NCBI GenBank assembly: GCA_902805475.1
Contig: CADCSX010000001.1
Location: 186,001 to 250,000, forward strand
DNA: 64,000 nt
From: Entonaema liquescens
Taxonomy: Eukaryota > Ascomycota > Sordariomycetes > Xylariales > Xylariaceae
Reading direction: 5' to 3'
The notes below the pieces were generated by a model. That model was not told the DNA's origin and ran no database searches. It saw nothing but the letters and a program-made list of their open reading frames with translations. The translations under genes and the position numbers were made by a program. Each line of letters opens with the position of its first letter. Within the stretch, counting starts at the first letter, position 1. Positions 22,142-35,000 of this stretch are shown here, piece after piece.

Positions 22142-24448
22142 AGAATGAACAAGGATATTTAGTGGCTATTCCGTAATGGGGTTGCTGTGGTGATGCTTAC
22201 ATGGGACTGTGGTGGTGACAGCCTCATATTGTTGACCGGTATTTTACCGATAGCTGTTTTCTAGATACCGAGGGTGGTATGTAGTTTTCAGTAGCTTCGG
22301 ACCCGAACCAATGCTACATAGTGATTCGAAGTCGGTGGACCGGTGGAAATTTGTTGGGGCGTGGTTTTGTCTCCACGGCTATTCGTATAGCCTAGGAAGG
22401 GTAGAAATATACACTGCCATTGGTTATCTCCCTTGAAAGCATGATTTGCATCTGCCAGATAAATTAGCCGCGACAGAATAATTGACTAATACATTGACAA
22501 ATTCGTCTCATCGCCCCGTCTCTTCAACCCCTGAATATTTGTAAGATTCCCCGCACACCGAGTTTACACACCCAAATAGGTGAGTGAATGCTTAAATCAC
22601 GGCAGCCATGTTGCGATTAACGTTTTCTAATATAGGGGGGGATTTACTTATGCGCCGTTCGAGCCGGCATTCAAGAGATGCCGGAGAACCGCAACTTCTT
22701 CGGGATTCCTAGTCCTGGATCTGCGGCTATGGGGAGACGGATACGTTTCGCACAAATTAAAAGCAAGGTAAATCTCCCACCGGGATATAGCAATTCGATA
22801 ACCCTGGCCATTAAGAGGCATAGAGTCATTATAGCTCAAGAGGGCGACCCTCATGAACGCGACCCCTTTACATGTGAACGACCAGAGCACTTCATAGGTC
22901 GATATCTCGTATTAGTGCACACTCTTCCATACTCATCTTCTTAATAGAGTTATTCAACACGCCTAATAAGCTATATACCTATCCAATATCTAAGCAATGT
23001 GATAAAAACTTCACTCATGCTGGTTGGGAAATACTTGGAATCATTAATTTTATGATCCAGGGTGGGCTAACAATCATGAGAATGGAGGCTATAGCGGCTC
23101 TATGGCAGTATTTCTGAAGCCTAAAGGCATAATCCTAGTATATCATAACCCTTGCAAGATGAAGACGAGTATTATTGCTTTTGGAGCGGCAATATGAACT
23201 ATTCACACCATTAACAACATCCATAATATACCATACCTCAGACAGCAAAGCGGGCCTGTCTTACCCACAGCCGGCGAAACCATGCCACCTCTTACTTCGA
23301 AGAGCACAGAGGAAGGATACTTTCATGGAAGTCCCTGGTTGGTCAGTTATAGTTATCACTTATTAAGTGACAGGTGGCTGCCTAGCAAATATCTAACCCA
23401 AGTATGTGCTGAAGATGTCTTAACGCCTACCTGTTTTCAACTCTAAAGGGACCAAAGTCCTCTCATATACAAATAGCGAGTGAATAGCCGGCAGATAGTA
23501 AGTCCCTGCATGACTACTAGAGTACCTGCTACGTCATTCGCCTACCACAATCCTTGCCTCTTGATGAATACTTACCTAGGTATATAATATGCTACGGTAT
23601 CAAGAGTCACAGCTTTACCTACCGCTCTAGATAGTTATCACTAGGTATACCTATGCCCTTAAGGTACGGGCGGAACTTAACAATGGAGATTAGAAAATTC
23701 TATTCATTGAAGCTCCCAATTACTTCGAGTGGTAAATTAGGTGCTTGTTTATAGGTTGCTCTAGCTTTGTCAAAATGTTACCGCATAGCCTATTATAGAA
23801 AGGGGGTGTGTACCTCCAGAGTCAGACGACGATATTTAGGAAGTCGACGTTCTTCATATCCTTAGAAGGAAGTGCTTGACTACTTGTACAATACAATTCT
23901 CAAAGGTATCATCTAAAAGATCGAATCTATAAAAAAGGCAGGCAGTCTAGGTGTGTTTTTTGTAGAATTACTTTTACCGAATCGAAGTTCTACTATTTAC
24001 AATTGTCCACGTTTAGACGGATATTACTAATAAGTTTCTTCTCATCCATAGGTTTATACTCACTACCTGAATCAAACGGTATGATTAATGACTACTGTAA
24101 ACTCGACCTTATCTACATTGATATTCCAATATTTCAAGATAATGTCATGTCTAACTTACGTATAGGTACATGTAGGTATGTAAGTACCTATATACTTAGG
24201 TACATCTATACATGTGTTCAGGTACATGTACCTATGTATCTCTAAGAAATGTGGATTCTCCGGTTGTATCTTGTATCTCAGTACCTGTCCGTGACACAGC
24301 AGTGCCACGGCGGTTCCACGATATTAGGTTAGTCTATATCGGGGTTAGCGGTATCGTTAACGCAGCACCTGTTTGTGCAACTACCCGTCCAATTTTGTGA
24401 CTTGTGGACATTGTACCGATTTGCGAGTTGCAACGTGGCGGCGCGCGA
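22142..24448. other. Intergenic region flanking the AT island
   Basis: No supported gene; the frame at 22,678-22,944 has an ATG but no motifs, and an equally open frame lies opposite. TAGGTA/TACCTA motifs are dense at 23,570-23,650 and 24,160-24,235, including the 14-bp palindrome AGGTACATGTACCT at 24,220-24,233. The stretch ends in GC-rich GGCGGCGCGCGACG directly at the border of the AT block. Confidence 0.45.
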
Positions 24449-24504
24449 CGAAATAATTATATTTAATTAATTAATTAATTATATAATATAACATATGATA
24501 ATTT

Positions 24505-24694
24505 TAAATAAAATAAATAAAATAAATAAAATAAATAAAAATAAATAAAATAAATAAAATAAATAAAATAAATAAAATAAATAAAATAAATAAAATAAAT
24601 AAAATAAATAAAATAAATAAAATAAATAAAATAAATAAAATAAATAAAATAAATAAAATAAATAAAATAAATAAAATAAATAAAATAAATAAAA
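24505..24694 (+). repeat. Perfect 9-bp satellite (TAAATAAAA)n
   Basis: About 21 head-to-tail copies of TAAATAAAA, with a single extra A near 24,541 as the only irregularity. The array sits at the left edge of the AT island. Its perfection next to degenerate sequence suggests expansion after the region had become A+T-rich. Confidence 0.95.
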
Positions 24695-25574
24695 TTTTAT
24701 ATTTATTATTAAATATATATATATATAATAATATTAAAAATAATATTTATTTAAATTATTTTTATTATTTTATAATAAAATAATAAATAATTAATATATA
24801 ATAATTATTTTTTTATTAAAAATGTAATTATATAACGTAATTATATAATTAAATTTAAATTTTATTTTATAATAAAATATATAAATATTTTTTACGCGTT
24901 TATAATTTTATTTTTAATTTAATTATTAAAAATATAATAATAATAATTAATAATTAATATTTTTTTTTACGTTTTAAAATATTTTTTTATTTTTTTATTT
25001 TTTTTTATATAATATTATATTATATTATTAAATTATTAATTTAAATATTAATAATTAAATAATAATTATATATATTATAATATAATATATATTTAATAAA
25101 AAATATTTATATATTTTATATTATATAAAAAAATAAAGAATTTTAAATTTTATTTATTTTATTATTATTTTTTATATATATTTAATTATTAATAAATTTA
25201 TTAAATTTTTTTAAATTAATTAAAATTAAAAAAAATTATTATTAAATATTATTATTAAATGCCATTAAACGATTATTAACCCGTTAAATTATTAATTTTA
25301 TTAAAGATTTTTAATAAAAAAATATTAAATTACATAATCGAATATATGTAATATTATAATAATATATAAAATTAAAACGCATAACGATCGTATACGCCAC
25401 ATTTTTAAAATATATCACGTGGTCGCAACCACGTAATAAATATTATTAAATAATTATTAATTTTATTTAAAAATTATTAATAAAAAATATTAAATTATAT
25501 AATTAAATATATATAATATAATAAAAATAAAATTTAATATAATTATAAAATATTTTAATTATTTTATTAAATTA

Positions 25575-26475
25575 ATAAATGGTTTAATGTAATAATTTAA
25601 TATTTAATATTTTTTTTTAAAAAAAAATAAATTTAAATTTTATAATTATTATAAATTTTTTAATTTTTTAATAAAAAATTAAATTATTATTATAAATTTT
25701 TTAATTTTTTAATAAAAAATTAAATTATTATTAAAATAATTATATAAAATTAATATATTAATAAATAAATTTTTTTTTATAAAAATTTAAATATAATATT
25801 ATAAAATTATTTAAATAATAAATTTTTAAATTATTAAATAAAATATTATTATTTTAATTATAATTTACGTTTTAAATTTTAATTTCATTTATTATATAAA
25901 AAATTAAAAAATTTTTTTTTTATATAAATATTAAAAAACTTTATTTTAAAAAAATTAAAAATATATTTTAAAATATTATTATTTTAAATATTATTAAATT
26001 AAAAAAAATTAATAATTTAGAAAAATATATATAAAAATATATTTAATAAAATTTATAATATTATTAATAAAAATATTATTTTAAAAAAATTTTAATTAAT
26101 AATAATTTAATTAAAAATTTATAATATAATATTTAAATTTTATATTTTAATTAAAAAAAAATAATTTATAATTAAAAGAAATTATAATATAATATTTAAA
26201 TTTTATATTTTAATTAAAAAAAAATAATTTATAATTAAAAGAAATTATAAAATTAATTAATAATATTAATTTTATATATAAATAAAAATAATTATAAAAT
26301 AATAAATTATAAACGTAATATAAAAAAAAAAAATAAATAATTTTTTTTTAATATAAATATAATTTTTAATTAAATATAATTATTTAATAAAAATATTAAT
26401 AATATTTTATTATAAAAATAATATAATTATATAAATATAATAAAGTAAAAATAAATAAATAATAAATTATTAAAT
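25575..26475 (+). repeat. Left arm of inner long inverted repeat
   Basis: Matches the reverse complement of 26,850-27,550 over most of its length, including a shared ATAATTTACGTTTTAAAT stretch. It differs by transitions (for example ATA where the other arm has ACG) and by insertions. One insertion here is a tandem doubling of ~65 bp at about 26,118-26,250; another is a ~37-bp doubling at about 25,645-25,730. Confidence 0.75.
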
Positions 26476-26849
26476 TAATAAAAATAATTATATAATTTAA
26501 AATAAATTAATTAAAAAATAATAAATAAAATTATTTTAAATATATTAATAAATTTAATAAATTTTAAATATAATTAATATAATAATATATTTATAAATAA
26601 ATAAAATTTTATTTATATAAAATAATTATTAATTTTTAATATATTAAAATTATAATATTATTATATAATATATTATAAATATATAAAAAAAAATATTATA
26701 TAAATTTTAAATATTAATATTATTATTATATATTTATAAAATAATAATAATTAAAAAGTTTTTATAAATATTAAAATATATTTTTATGTTAAAAATTATA
26801 ATATTATAATATAATATTTTAAAATATATAAAAAATTAAAAAAATAAAA

Positions 26850-27550
26850 ATTTATTATTTATTTTATTTATTTATTTTTATTTTATTATATTTATATAAT
26901 TATATTATTTTTATAATAAAATATTATTAATATTTTTATTAAATAATTATATTTATAATTTATTATTTTATAATTATTTTTATTTATATATAAAATTAAT
27001 ATTATTAATTAATTTTATAATTTCTTTTAATTATAAATTATTTTTTTAATTAAAATATAAAATTTAAATATTATATTATAAATTTTATTAAATATATTTT
27101 TATATATATTTTTTTAAATTATTAATTTTTTTTAATTTAATAATATTTAAAATAATAATATTTTAAAATATATTTTTAATTTTTTTAAAATAAAGTTTTT
27201 TAATATTTATATAAAAAAAAAGTTTTTTAATTTTTTATATAATAAGTAAAATTATAATTTAAAACGTAAATTATAATTAAAATAATAATATTTCGTTTAA
27301 TAATTTAAAAATTTATTATTTATTTAAATATTTAAATTTTAATATAATTTATTATTTAAATAATTTTATAATATTACGTTTAAATTTTTATAAAAAAAAT
27401 TTATTTATTAATATATTAATTTTATATAATTATTTTAATAATAATCCGGTTTTTTATTAAAAAATTGAAAAATTTATAATAATTACAAAATTCGAACTTA
27501 TTTTTTTTTTAAAAAAAATATTAAACGTTAAATTATTACGTTAAATTATT
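26850..27550 (-). repeat. Right arm of inner long inverted repeat
   Basis: Reverse-complement partner of 25,575-26,475. This arm keeps more original C/G: AATCCGGTT at ~27,443-27,451, TTCGAA at ~27,491 and several ACG triplets. It is therefore the better template for identifying the source element. Confidence 0.75.
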
Positions 27551-28640
27551 AAAAAAAAAAATTAAATTTAATAATATTATTAAATTTTTAAAATTTTATA
27601 AATATAAATATAATCTTTTATTTAATAATTATTATTAATAAATGATATAAATTAATAAATTTTAAATTTTAATATAAATTATTAAATTTTTATATTTTAT
27701 AAAAAATAAAATTAATTTAATAATATAATATAAATTAAATTAATAATAATTATATAATTTTATATAAAAATATTATATTTATAAAAATTATATAAATATT
27801 ATATATATTTTTTTATAAATTTATTAATATATAATTATATTTTTAATATTTATTTCGTTAAATTTGGAATTTTTTTATTTACCATTAATTTTAAATAATT
27901 TTATTAATTTTAAATTTTAATTAATAAATTAATTAATTAATATATTATTTAATTTAAAATATATATATATAATTATATAATTTTTAATTATTTATATTAT
28001 AAAATTAATAATTTTAACAAATTAAAATTATAAAAATTTAAAAAATAAAATTAATTAAAAATTATAAAATTTTATTAATAAATTTATATATTTAAATTAA
28101 ATATTTATTAATATAAATTAATTATAATTATTATTAATTTAATTTATATTATATTATTAAATTAATTTTATTTTTTATAAATATAAATATTAATAATTTA
28201 AATTTATTAAAATAAAAACGCGCGAAAAATATTTATATATTTATTATTAAAAAATAAAAAAAAATATTTTTTATATAATTTTAAATATAAATATTATATA
28301 TATTATAATATATATAATTATTATTTATAAATTTATTAAATATATAATAAAAATATAATAAAAATATATTAATTTAATTTATATATTAAAATAATATTTT
28401 ATATATTTAAATATTTAATTAAATTATATTATATATATATTATATAATATAATTTTATAATTTAATATTAATTATATATATTATTATTAAATATATATAT
28501 ATAAATAAAATAATAATAAAATAATAATAAATAAAATTAATATATTTAATAAAAATATTTTTAATTAATTAATTTTATTTTATTAAATTAATAAATATAA
28601 TAAAATATTTTAAAACGTAAAAAATATATTTAATTATTAA

Positions 28641-28664
28641 TTATTATTATTATTATTATTATTA
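28641..28664 (+). repeat. (TTA)n microsatellite
   Basis: About eight TTA units inside the AT island, within the right member of the outer inverted-repeat pair; its left partner (around 24,935) has fewer units. Confidence 0.85.
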
Positions 28665-28960
28665 TATTTTTAATAATTAAATTAAAATTAAATTATAAAT
28701 ATATAAAAAATATTTATATATTTTATTTTAAAAAAAAAATTAAATTTAATTTATAATTATATTATATAATTAACTTTTTTTATATATTTATTTTATTAAT
28801 ATATTAAAATAATATATTTTTTTTAAAATTTTTTTTATATTTATAATTTTAATTAATTAAATAAAATATATTATTAATTAATTTTTAAATTATTTTATAT
28901 TTAAAATTTATTATATTTAATTATTATTTTTATAATATATATATATATATATTTATAAAA

Positions 28961-29430
28961 CGGCAATTTCAAAAGCGGTGAAAGTTTTACTATTTGCTAA
29001 CATTTTTAAAAGTATCTACTACATTAAGCACGTACCAAATTGGGGACCGTACCACTTATGAACAGGTGCTGTGTTAACGGTAGCCGGGGTTAGGGCCACC
29101 CACTCGTTCGGTGCGATCCACTTCGTAGACCCCTGAACATGAGGATACCAAAAGAGGATACCAAATTGTCTGATTGTCTTGAATCATCCTTGAAACCTTC
29201 AAACTCCTGAACACTAACATCCGACGTTGATCGAACGATTCGCTATAGTTTCTTATGCTTCTTTCGTTTACCACACCTTAATATTGCTTTTAGCCTACTC
29301 TCATACAAGATTTGGTGTTAATCTTTTCGGTTGGATTTCTTTCTCAACCGGCCCCCTACATTGCGATCCGAGACACCAACTTTCGACCGCATTCTTACCT
29401 TAAGCAAACTTCGTTTCCCCACGTTCGAAA
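28961..29430. promoter_or_regulatory. Upstream region of the ERV2-like gene
   Basis: Normal-composition DNA between the AT island and the ATG at 29431, leaving only ~470 bp for the promoter. No defined operator or TATA box is recognised; the last 100 nt before the ATG are pyrimidine-rich. Confidence 0.35.
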
Positions 29431-30241
29431 ATGGCGCGGCATCTTTCCGTTGTCGTCATACTAGCGGTCGCGGCTTTCTTGGTTCTGTCTTTTATGACGT
29501 CTTTCGGCGAGAAGACTGAGCAAATAAGACAGGTATTACCTGCGGCGGGTTTGGCCGAGCGGCCGTTAGGCGCTTCCGATGCGATCACAGCAGATACGAA
29601 AGTAGGCACGAAAATAGATACGGCTCCGGACGTTAAAGCGGAGGTGAAAGAAGATGCGAAGGCAAATACGATCTCGGACTCGAAGTCTAACTTCCCATCA
29701 CTACCAAGCGGAATTTTGGTAGGAGACGCGATTGCTCCGAAGCTTGAAAACGCCACCATTAAGTGCGTATACTTCCCAATCCTGCAATGGGCAATGCATA
29801 CCGTATCCGGGGTATTCTCTAGATCGGAATATGTGTTAGAAACTTTACTGACTTGCCTTGAATTCACGTAGAGCTGAACTCGGCCGCTCGACCTGGAAAT
29901 TCTTCCACACTATGATGGCGCGATTCCCCGAAAAGCCCACCGAAGACGACTCCCTCGCGCTTAAGACGTTCATCCAGCTATTCGCGCGCTTGTACCCATG
30001 CGGCGACTGCGCGCGACATTTCCAAAAACTTCTCGCCCAATATCCGCCTCAAGTCAGTTCGCGCGGCGCGGCTGCAGGATGGGCTTGTTTCGTCCACAAT
30101 CAGGTTAATGAAAGGCTAAAGAAGCCCATCTTCGACTGTACCCCTCAAAATCTTGGTGCTGTCTATGATTGCGGTTGCGGAGATGACAAAAAGGAGGCCA
30201 CAGATACCATAGGAGAGTTGAAGTTAGAGAAGGAAGGGTAA
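29431..30241 (+). CDS. ERV2-like FAD-linked sulfhydryl oxidase
   Basis: Two exons, 29431-29762 and 29872-30241 (donor GTGCGT, acceptor CACGTAG), give 233 residues. The first ~20 residues form a hydrophobic signal-anchor (RHLSVVVILAVAAFLVLSFM). A low-complexity Lys/Asp/Ala linker follows to ~110, then the Erv/ALR domain: GRSTWKFFHTMMARFP, catalytic YPCGDC (Cys154/Cys157), the FAD-contacting HNQVNERL, and a CX16C pair. A second cluster, DCGCG, near the end could be the shuttle cysteines. Known role: passing electrons from thiols to oxygen to make disulfide bonds in the ER lumen. The GTAAGC overlapping the stop codon could be a donor to a further small exon, so the exact C-terminus is uncertain. 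Confidence 0.88.
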
Positions 30242-30992
30242 GCATATATCCTCTTCGAGATTATATCTGATGTTTGTTACGTACTAATATTCTGGCTGCC
30301 TAGATTGACCAAGGGTGGCTAATTGTATAATTATAAAATATCATTGGTTTGTTTCTAGAAGCATAGCGATTGGAGTTCCTGGTAATTGTTCTTGATGTTG
30401 GGATGGAAAATAAATACTAACCTGGGCGCTTCCAACTATATTGGCCCTCTGCTAGGGTGAAGGGCACGTTAAAAAGACCACCTAGATAGATCTTGTGTTA
30501 TATTCGGTTGCATTTTACGTTCCTGGCAGAGTACCTTAGAATAGTTATCTATTATTTGCCTATTGATTCCCATGCTAAAGTACATGTATCTCACGATTAT
30601 CTCAATAAATGTTCATTCGTCCATATGCAGGTAGGTACACGGCCAAAGTGCTTTATCGATCATTTATCTTATCGCTGGAGACACCACGTGATCTTTGTGG
30701 GGTGAATTCCAAGGCTAACGATAGCTCCCGACCTCCGACCCCAGCCTTGCGCGTCGGAGCTGCCTTGAGCTTTGGTCAAACAACCATTGAAGCTGTAGCA
30801 GCCGCCGCCAACCCACCAACCCACCAACCCACCAAGCTTCTTCCAAGCTTCTTCAGCTTCTTCCACATTTTCTATCAACAACCACGATAATAACAGGAAC
30901 AACCAACCTTGTCTCCACGATCATCTTTTCGGACTTTTCTTATTAATTATTAAAATTGCCCATATCTCTCGCTTCGGTCGCCAGTCTTCACC
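30242..30992. promoter_or_regulatory. Spacer and 5' leader of the proteasome beta-1 gene
   Basis: No gene. The final ~230 nt contain a short tandem CCCACCAA/CCAACCCA run (about 30,812-30,833), then AAGCTTCTTCC/CAGCTTCTTCC repeats and a C/T-rich leader up to the ATG at 30,993. These are probably transcribed leader or core promoter; no known proteasome control element was recognised. Confidence 0.4.
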
Positions 30993-32031
30993 ATGGAATT
31001 TGGCAACAGGGGCGTCTTGAACGAGGGTACGTTCGGACTGCTAGCCATTGAAATTTGGCTACGAAGAGGCTCAACTTTGGGCGAACAGGGCTGGGCTGAC
31101 AGGAATTCAAAACAGATGGAATCCATGTAGACATGGATAGACTGAAGAAGGGCGAGGTAAAGTGAGTGCCATAAAATCATTAAAAAGAAGACCCAATCAA
31201 CCCACTAACTGATTATCAGCCTCGGAACATCGATGTGAGCTTGATCTTGCGGAATCATAACCTCCAGGATGGTCGTGAATTAACACAGTACTAGCATGGC
31301 CGTGACCTTCAAGGACGGTGTCATTCTTGGTGCGTATTTTTCATATCCTACTACGAAACTAGTTACGAAAATATACTGACATCACCGGTCACATTCAGGC
31401 GCTGACTCGAGAACCACCACCGGAGCATACATTGCGAACCGAGTTACGGACAAGTTGACGCAGGTTCACGACACCATCTGGTGTTGCCGGTCTGGTTCGG
31501 CTGCCGACACACAAGCTGTTGCTGATATTGTCCAATATCAACTTGGCCTGTTCGCGATGCGAAATGGCAAGCCACCTACTACCCAAACTGCCGCCGCCAT
31601 TTTCCAAGAAATCTGCTACTCCAACAAGGACAGGCTCAGGTAAGCTCATGAGTTCACGGCTCGAAGCTATCTGCTGAGCTGGTGTTGATACTAATGCGAT
31701 GGCTTCCTACAGCGCGGGTCTTATCATTGCCGGTTGGGACGAACGACACGGCGGTCAGGTCTACTCCATCCCTCTCGGAGGTTCTCTACACAAGCAATCC
31801 TATGCGATTGGTGGTTCCGGTTCGACTTATATCTACGGTTATTGTGATGCGAACTGGAAGGAAGGAATGGAGGAGCAGGACGCAGTCAATTTCGTCAAGG
31901 GTGCATTACGGGAGGCGATCAAGTGGGATGGAAGCTCAGGAGGAGTTATCCGCATGGTTGTCTTAACGAAGAAAGGGGCAGATCGGCATCTGTATTTGCC
32001 TGACGAGGACTACAAGGTGCGGCATCAATAG
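30993..32031 (+). CDS. PRE3: 20S proteasome subunit beta-1 (caspase-like site)
   Basis: Six exons: 30993-31026, 31116-31161, 31220-31234, 31295-31329, 31399-31639 and 31713-32031; all phases agree and give 229 residues. The protein starts MEFGNRGVLNEDG. It has a 29-residue propeptide ending in Leu-Gly, then the mature N-terminus TSIMAVTFKDGVILGADSR, so Thr30 is the catalytic nucleophile freed by self-cleavage. SGSAADTQAV and GGVIRMVVL fit the beta-1 family, which cuts after acidic residues in the 26S proteasome. Exon 3 is just 15 nt and carries the codon for the catalytic Thr. Length matches orthologs. The gene follows the ERV2-like gene in the same direction, 750 bp apart. Confidence 0.95.
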
Positions 32032-35000
32032 ATCGCATTAGACATGGAAACATAAGGACAGTCCCAATAACGATTCGAGGGTTAAGCATGAGCATCCCTT
32101 CCCGTATCTGTATAATAACACCCGAATTCACGTGTCGCAGCCGCTGCAAACTACGCGGTACTGATTTGATATGAGGTCAATAGAAGCTTTGCTATGGGGT
32201 GTATTAGATTTCCAATCGCTTGGGTAATCAGATAGCCAATCTGTGGTAACACCCCGTGAATGGATTCTCTTATGCTGCAGGGTTGGGGGAATTTCGAGCT
32301 CCAATCCTTGGCGGAGCGCACACAATCAGGCGGTGAGCAAGATATACGTACGACATCGAACAAATCATTGTGCCCTGGTTGTCACATGGCGTAACGGAAT
32401 ATTGCCAATAGAATTACCAATAGAATTACAATTCGACTGATGAGTGAGGATTCATAGTGGTTGGGTCACTCTGACAATGAACTTACCAAATTACTTTTAG
32501 CTACCTCCCTATCGTGCCTCGATCTTGTCCTTGATAGGGCAAAGAGTGATCCCGGGGCAAGCCGGGTTACGTGGGAATTTGATTCGGATTAGACAGTTTG
32601 GGCCGCTTGCTGGTATTGAGATCGGATGGGAAGGGGAATTTTCGTTGAGCTTTCGGGACAAAGCGATTAAAAAAAAAAGGGAGTATCCGATTTGAAGCTA
32701 CTTCACAGCATAACCCAACCAGTCTCCCGCTTCGTTTATCGTCATCAGTGCTACGCTAGCGATGCCTAACGCACCTGAGGTATGATCATGATCACCTACC
32801 TAACATATCTACTTTAGATGAAGCTGCTGTAGCGACTGATACGTTCTTTCGAGCCAGGGTCCTTCTTTAGCCTAAACATCGAAACCCGAAAGTGAGAGCA
32901 ACGTCAGGTCTTGGCGAGCGTTGTCGCAAAGCGACTGTAGGAGCAAATAGTTATTAAGATGATTTCCTAACCCTGTATCTCACTGACTGGAGTGAGAGAA
33001 TTGTTTCGAGTGGTGGAATAGGGGGCAGGTGAATGTGTTGAAGAGGGTTTATTAGCCAAAAAGACCGTCCCGTGTTTTTTTATTCTTATCTCATCACTCA
33101 AAGAAGTCGTGGGGGGTAGTAGGGTAAAAAGGGAAAAGGAATCCATGGGTACGATGATGCCATCAAGTCACATCTGCTTTCTCGGTTTCTGGAACGCCGC
33201 ATTGTCAGCCTCGAGCCGGACAGGGGGAAATCAGCACCCGCCGTTGCCAGGCTCTTGGCACGGGGATAGAGTGCGGGATGATATTAGTTACCACACCATC
33301 TACAACAGGAACATGGGTTGGGCGGGATAGAAAATGCATCCATATGAGCGCCTCCATAGGTGAGTACATCTATCTATCAAAGAGTGGGTTCTGAGGAGTA
33401 TGAGATCTTGGTTGGATAATCGACAGTAACAAAACACCACGCGATCACAAGTGCTTAAACCGCTCGTAACAGCTATGGAGCGAGAGATCGGCATACGACG
33501 TGAAGGGTTAATCTGGAACTACCTAAGGTCCCTGAATCGTAGACTCCGAGAATGGGACCGGACTAGACGAACGGCGGACCCGGATTTGCCGGCGAGCGCG
33601 AACTACTAAATCGACTAGACCGATATATGGACCTTTAAGGGTCCCCGTTCGTATGTAATTAGTGCGGGATATGCCATGGAAACATAGTTGCGTTCCAAGT
33701 TTATTATCGACGAAACCCACGTAACAACTAGTTAGTTACCCGAGATATACGTATGTAAAGTCAACTGACTCTTTGAAAGTTAAGTCGGCATACTTTTATT
33801 AGACGTATTATGCTTGTTTCTTGAGCTTCGGTGCGAGTCTCCTTATAATAAAAGCATGTGATTCCATACATAGTATGTAACTCGTAATAAGAAATTACTA
33901 CGAATGCTCGTTGGTAGAGAGTAGAGATGACGTAGCCTAAAGATACAGATTACCGGTTATCTCCTCTTACTTATTGGACGACTGATCGTCGTGATACCAT
34001 ATACACCTCGTGAGTACCTACATACGTAGATAGGTAGTAAATAGATTTTAAGCCATTAACATTAGAGTGAGCTGAAAGAATCATCCTTTCATATGCTATC
34101 AACTATTTCTTGCTACAACTCATACTTATCTGTTATCTCCAGAATTTTCATCATATTCAACTCTTAGGTAGGCTAACCTCACTTGTAGATATGTCTCCTC
34201 CTCTTTCTTCTTTTCCCTCCCACTCCCCCGGTAGGCATTGTACCGGAGTAGCGCAAGTAAAATCCTACGGACCAACGAGCTCAGTGCTTCCCGTGCATTA
34301 GCTGCTGACCGCGACTGTGCACCGCCTCAATGCTATGCCCGATTTCGTTAAGACGCAATTATTACCTGCAGTTCCGGAGCCGGGTCTCGAGCGATCCTGC
34401 CCGCCATCCACCCATCCCAAGCATTTCAAACACGTGCAAGACGAATGATAGAGAGAGGGAAAGGAAAAGGAGCCAACGAGAATTGTCTTTTTTTTTTTTT
34501 TTTTTTTTTTTCTTCTCGAGGTGTCAAGTTTCAGCCTATCGCACACCATCTTGACATTTCCCCCTTTTTTGGCTTGTCCAACTTGTCCAACTTGAATATT
34601 CTTTTTATCTTGATTTAATCTACAGCCGCTGTCGCCTCATTAAAAAATAATAAGAAGAAAATAAAAAGTGCTTGATATCCTTTTTTCTCCCTTCCTCGTG
34701 ATCTTTTATTGCTACCCTTGCCATTTTGCTTTTGTGGCTCTTGTAGATATCAATTTATCATTCGAGGAATGAAGAGAATTGTCCCTGTGGCTTTCTGTGT
34801 TTTATCTATTTTAATCAAATACACCGAGCTGATTTGAATTGAAGCGCGCGCGCAACCGGAAGGGGGGAGTATACAGGTCAACCCAACTATATCCTTGCGC
34901 ATCACCCCAACCTTTAACCCGATTAGGCAGACATTTGAGTAGCCAAGACTCAAGTAAGGTCTCCATAGTAAAATAAGCTTTAAGGCTTTAAAGCGCTGAA

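Larger units (their letters stand above)
24449..28960. repeat. Extremely A+T-rich island, RIP-like, with palindromic layout
   Basis: Both borders are abrupt: GC-rich sequence ends at 24,448 and resumes at ~28,961 (ACGGC). Inside there is almost no C or G; 26,341-26,700 has one G and no C. Most remaining C/G sit in CpG (ACGT, ACGCG), as expected if CpA and CpT were converted by repeat-induced point mutation. No gene survives. Inverted-repeat pairs are concentric: 25,575-26,475 with 26,850-27,550, and 24,826-24,983 with 28,604-28,772. The likely source is one or more transposons, two of them perhaps head-to-head, but the element family cannot be named. Confidence 0.85.

Noticed and set aside
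22648..22944. Overlapping 80- and 88-aa frames on opposite strands
   Set aside because: Neither has motifs or splice support; mutual overlap suggests chance.
24449..28960. Possible mitochondrial insertion or centromere
   Set aside because: A+T-richness alone would allow either, but no mitochondrial gene is recognisable and CpG-retaining, inverted-repeat structure fits RIP-altered transposons better.
34298..34554. Frames with poly-Lys or poly-Phe
   Set aside because: Produced by the 24-T run.
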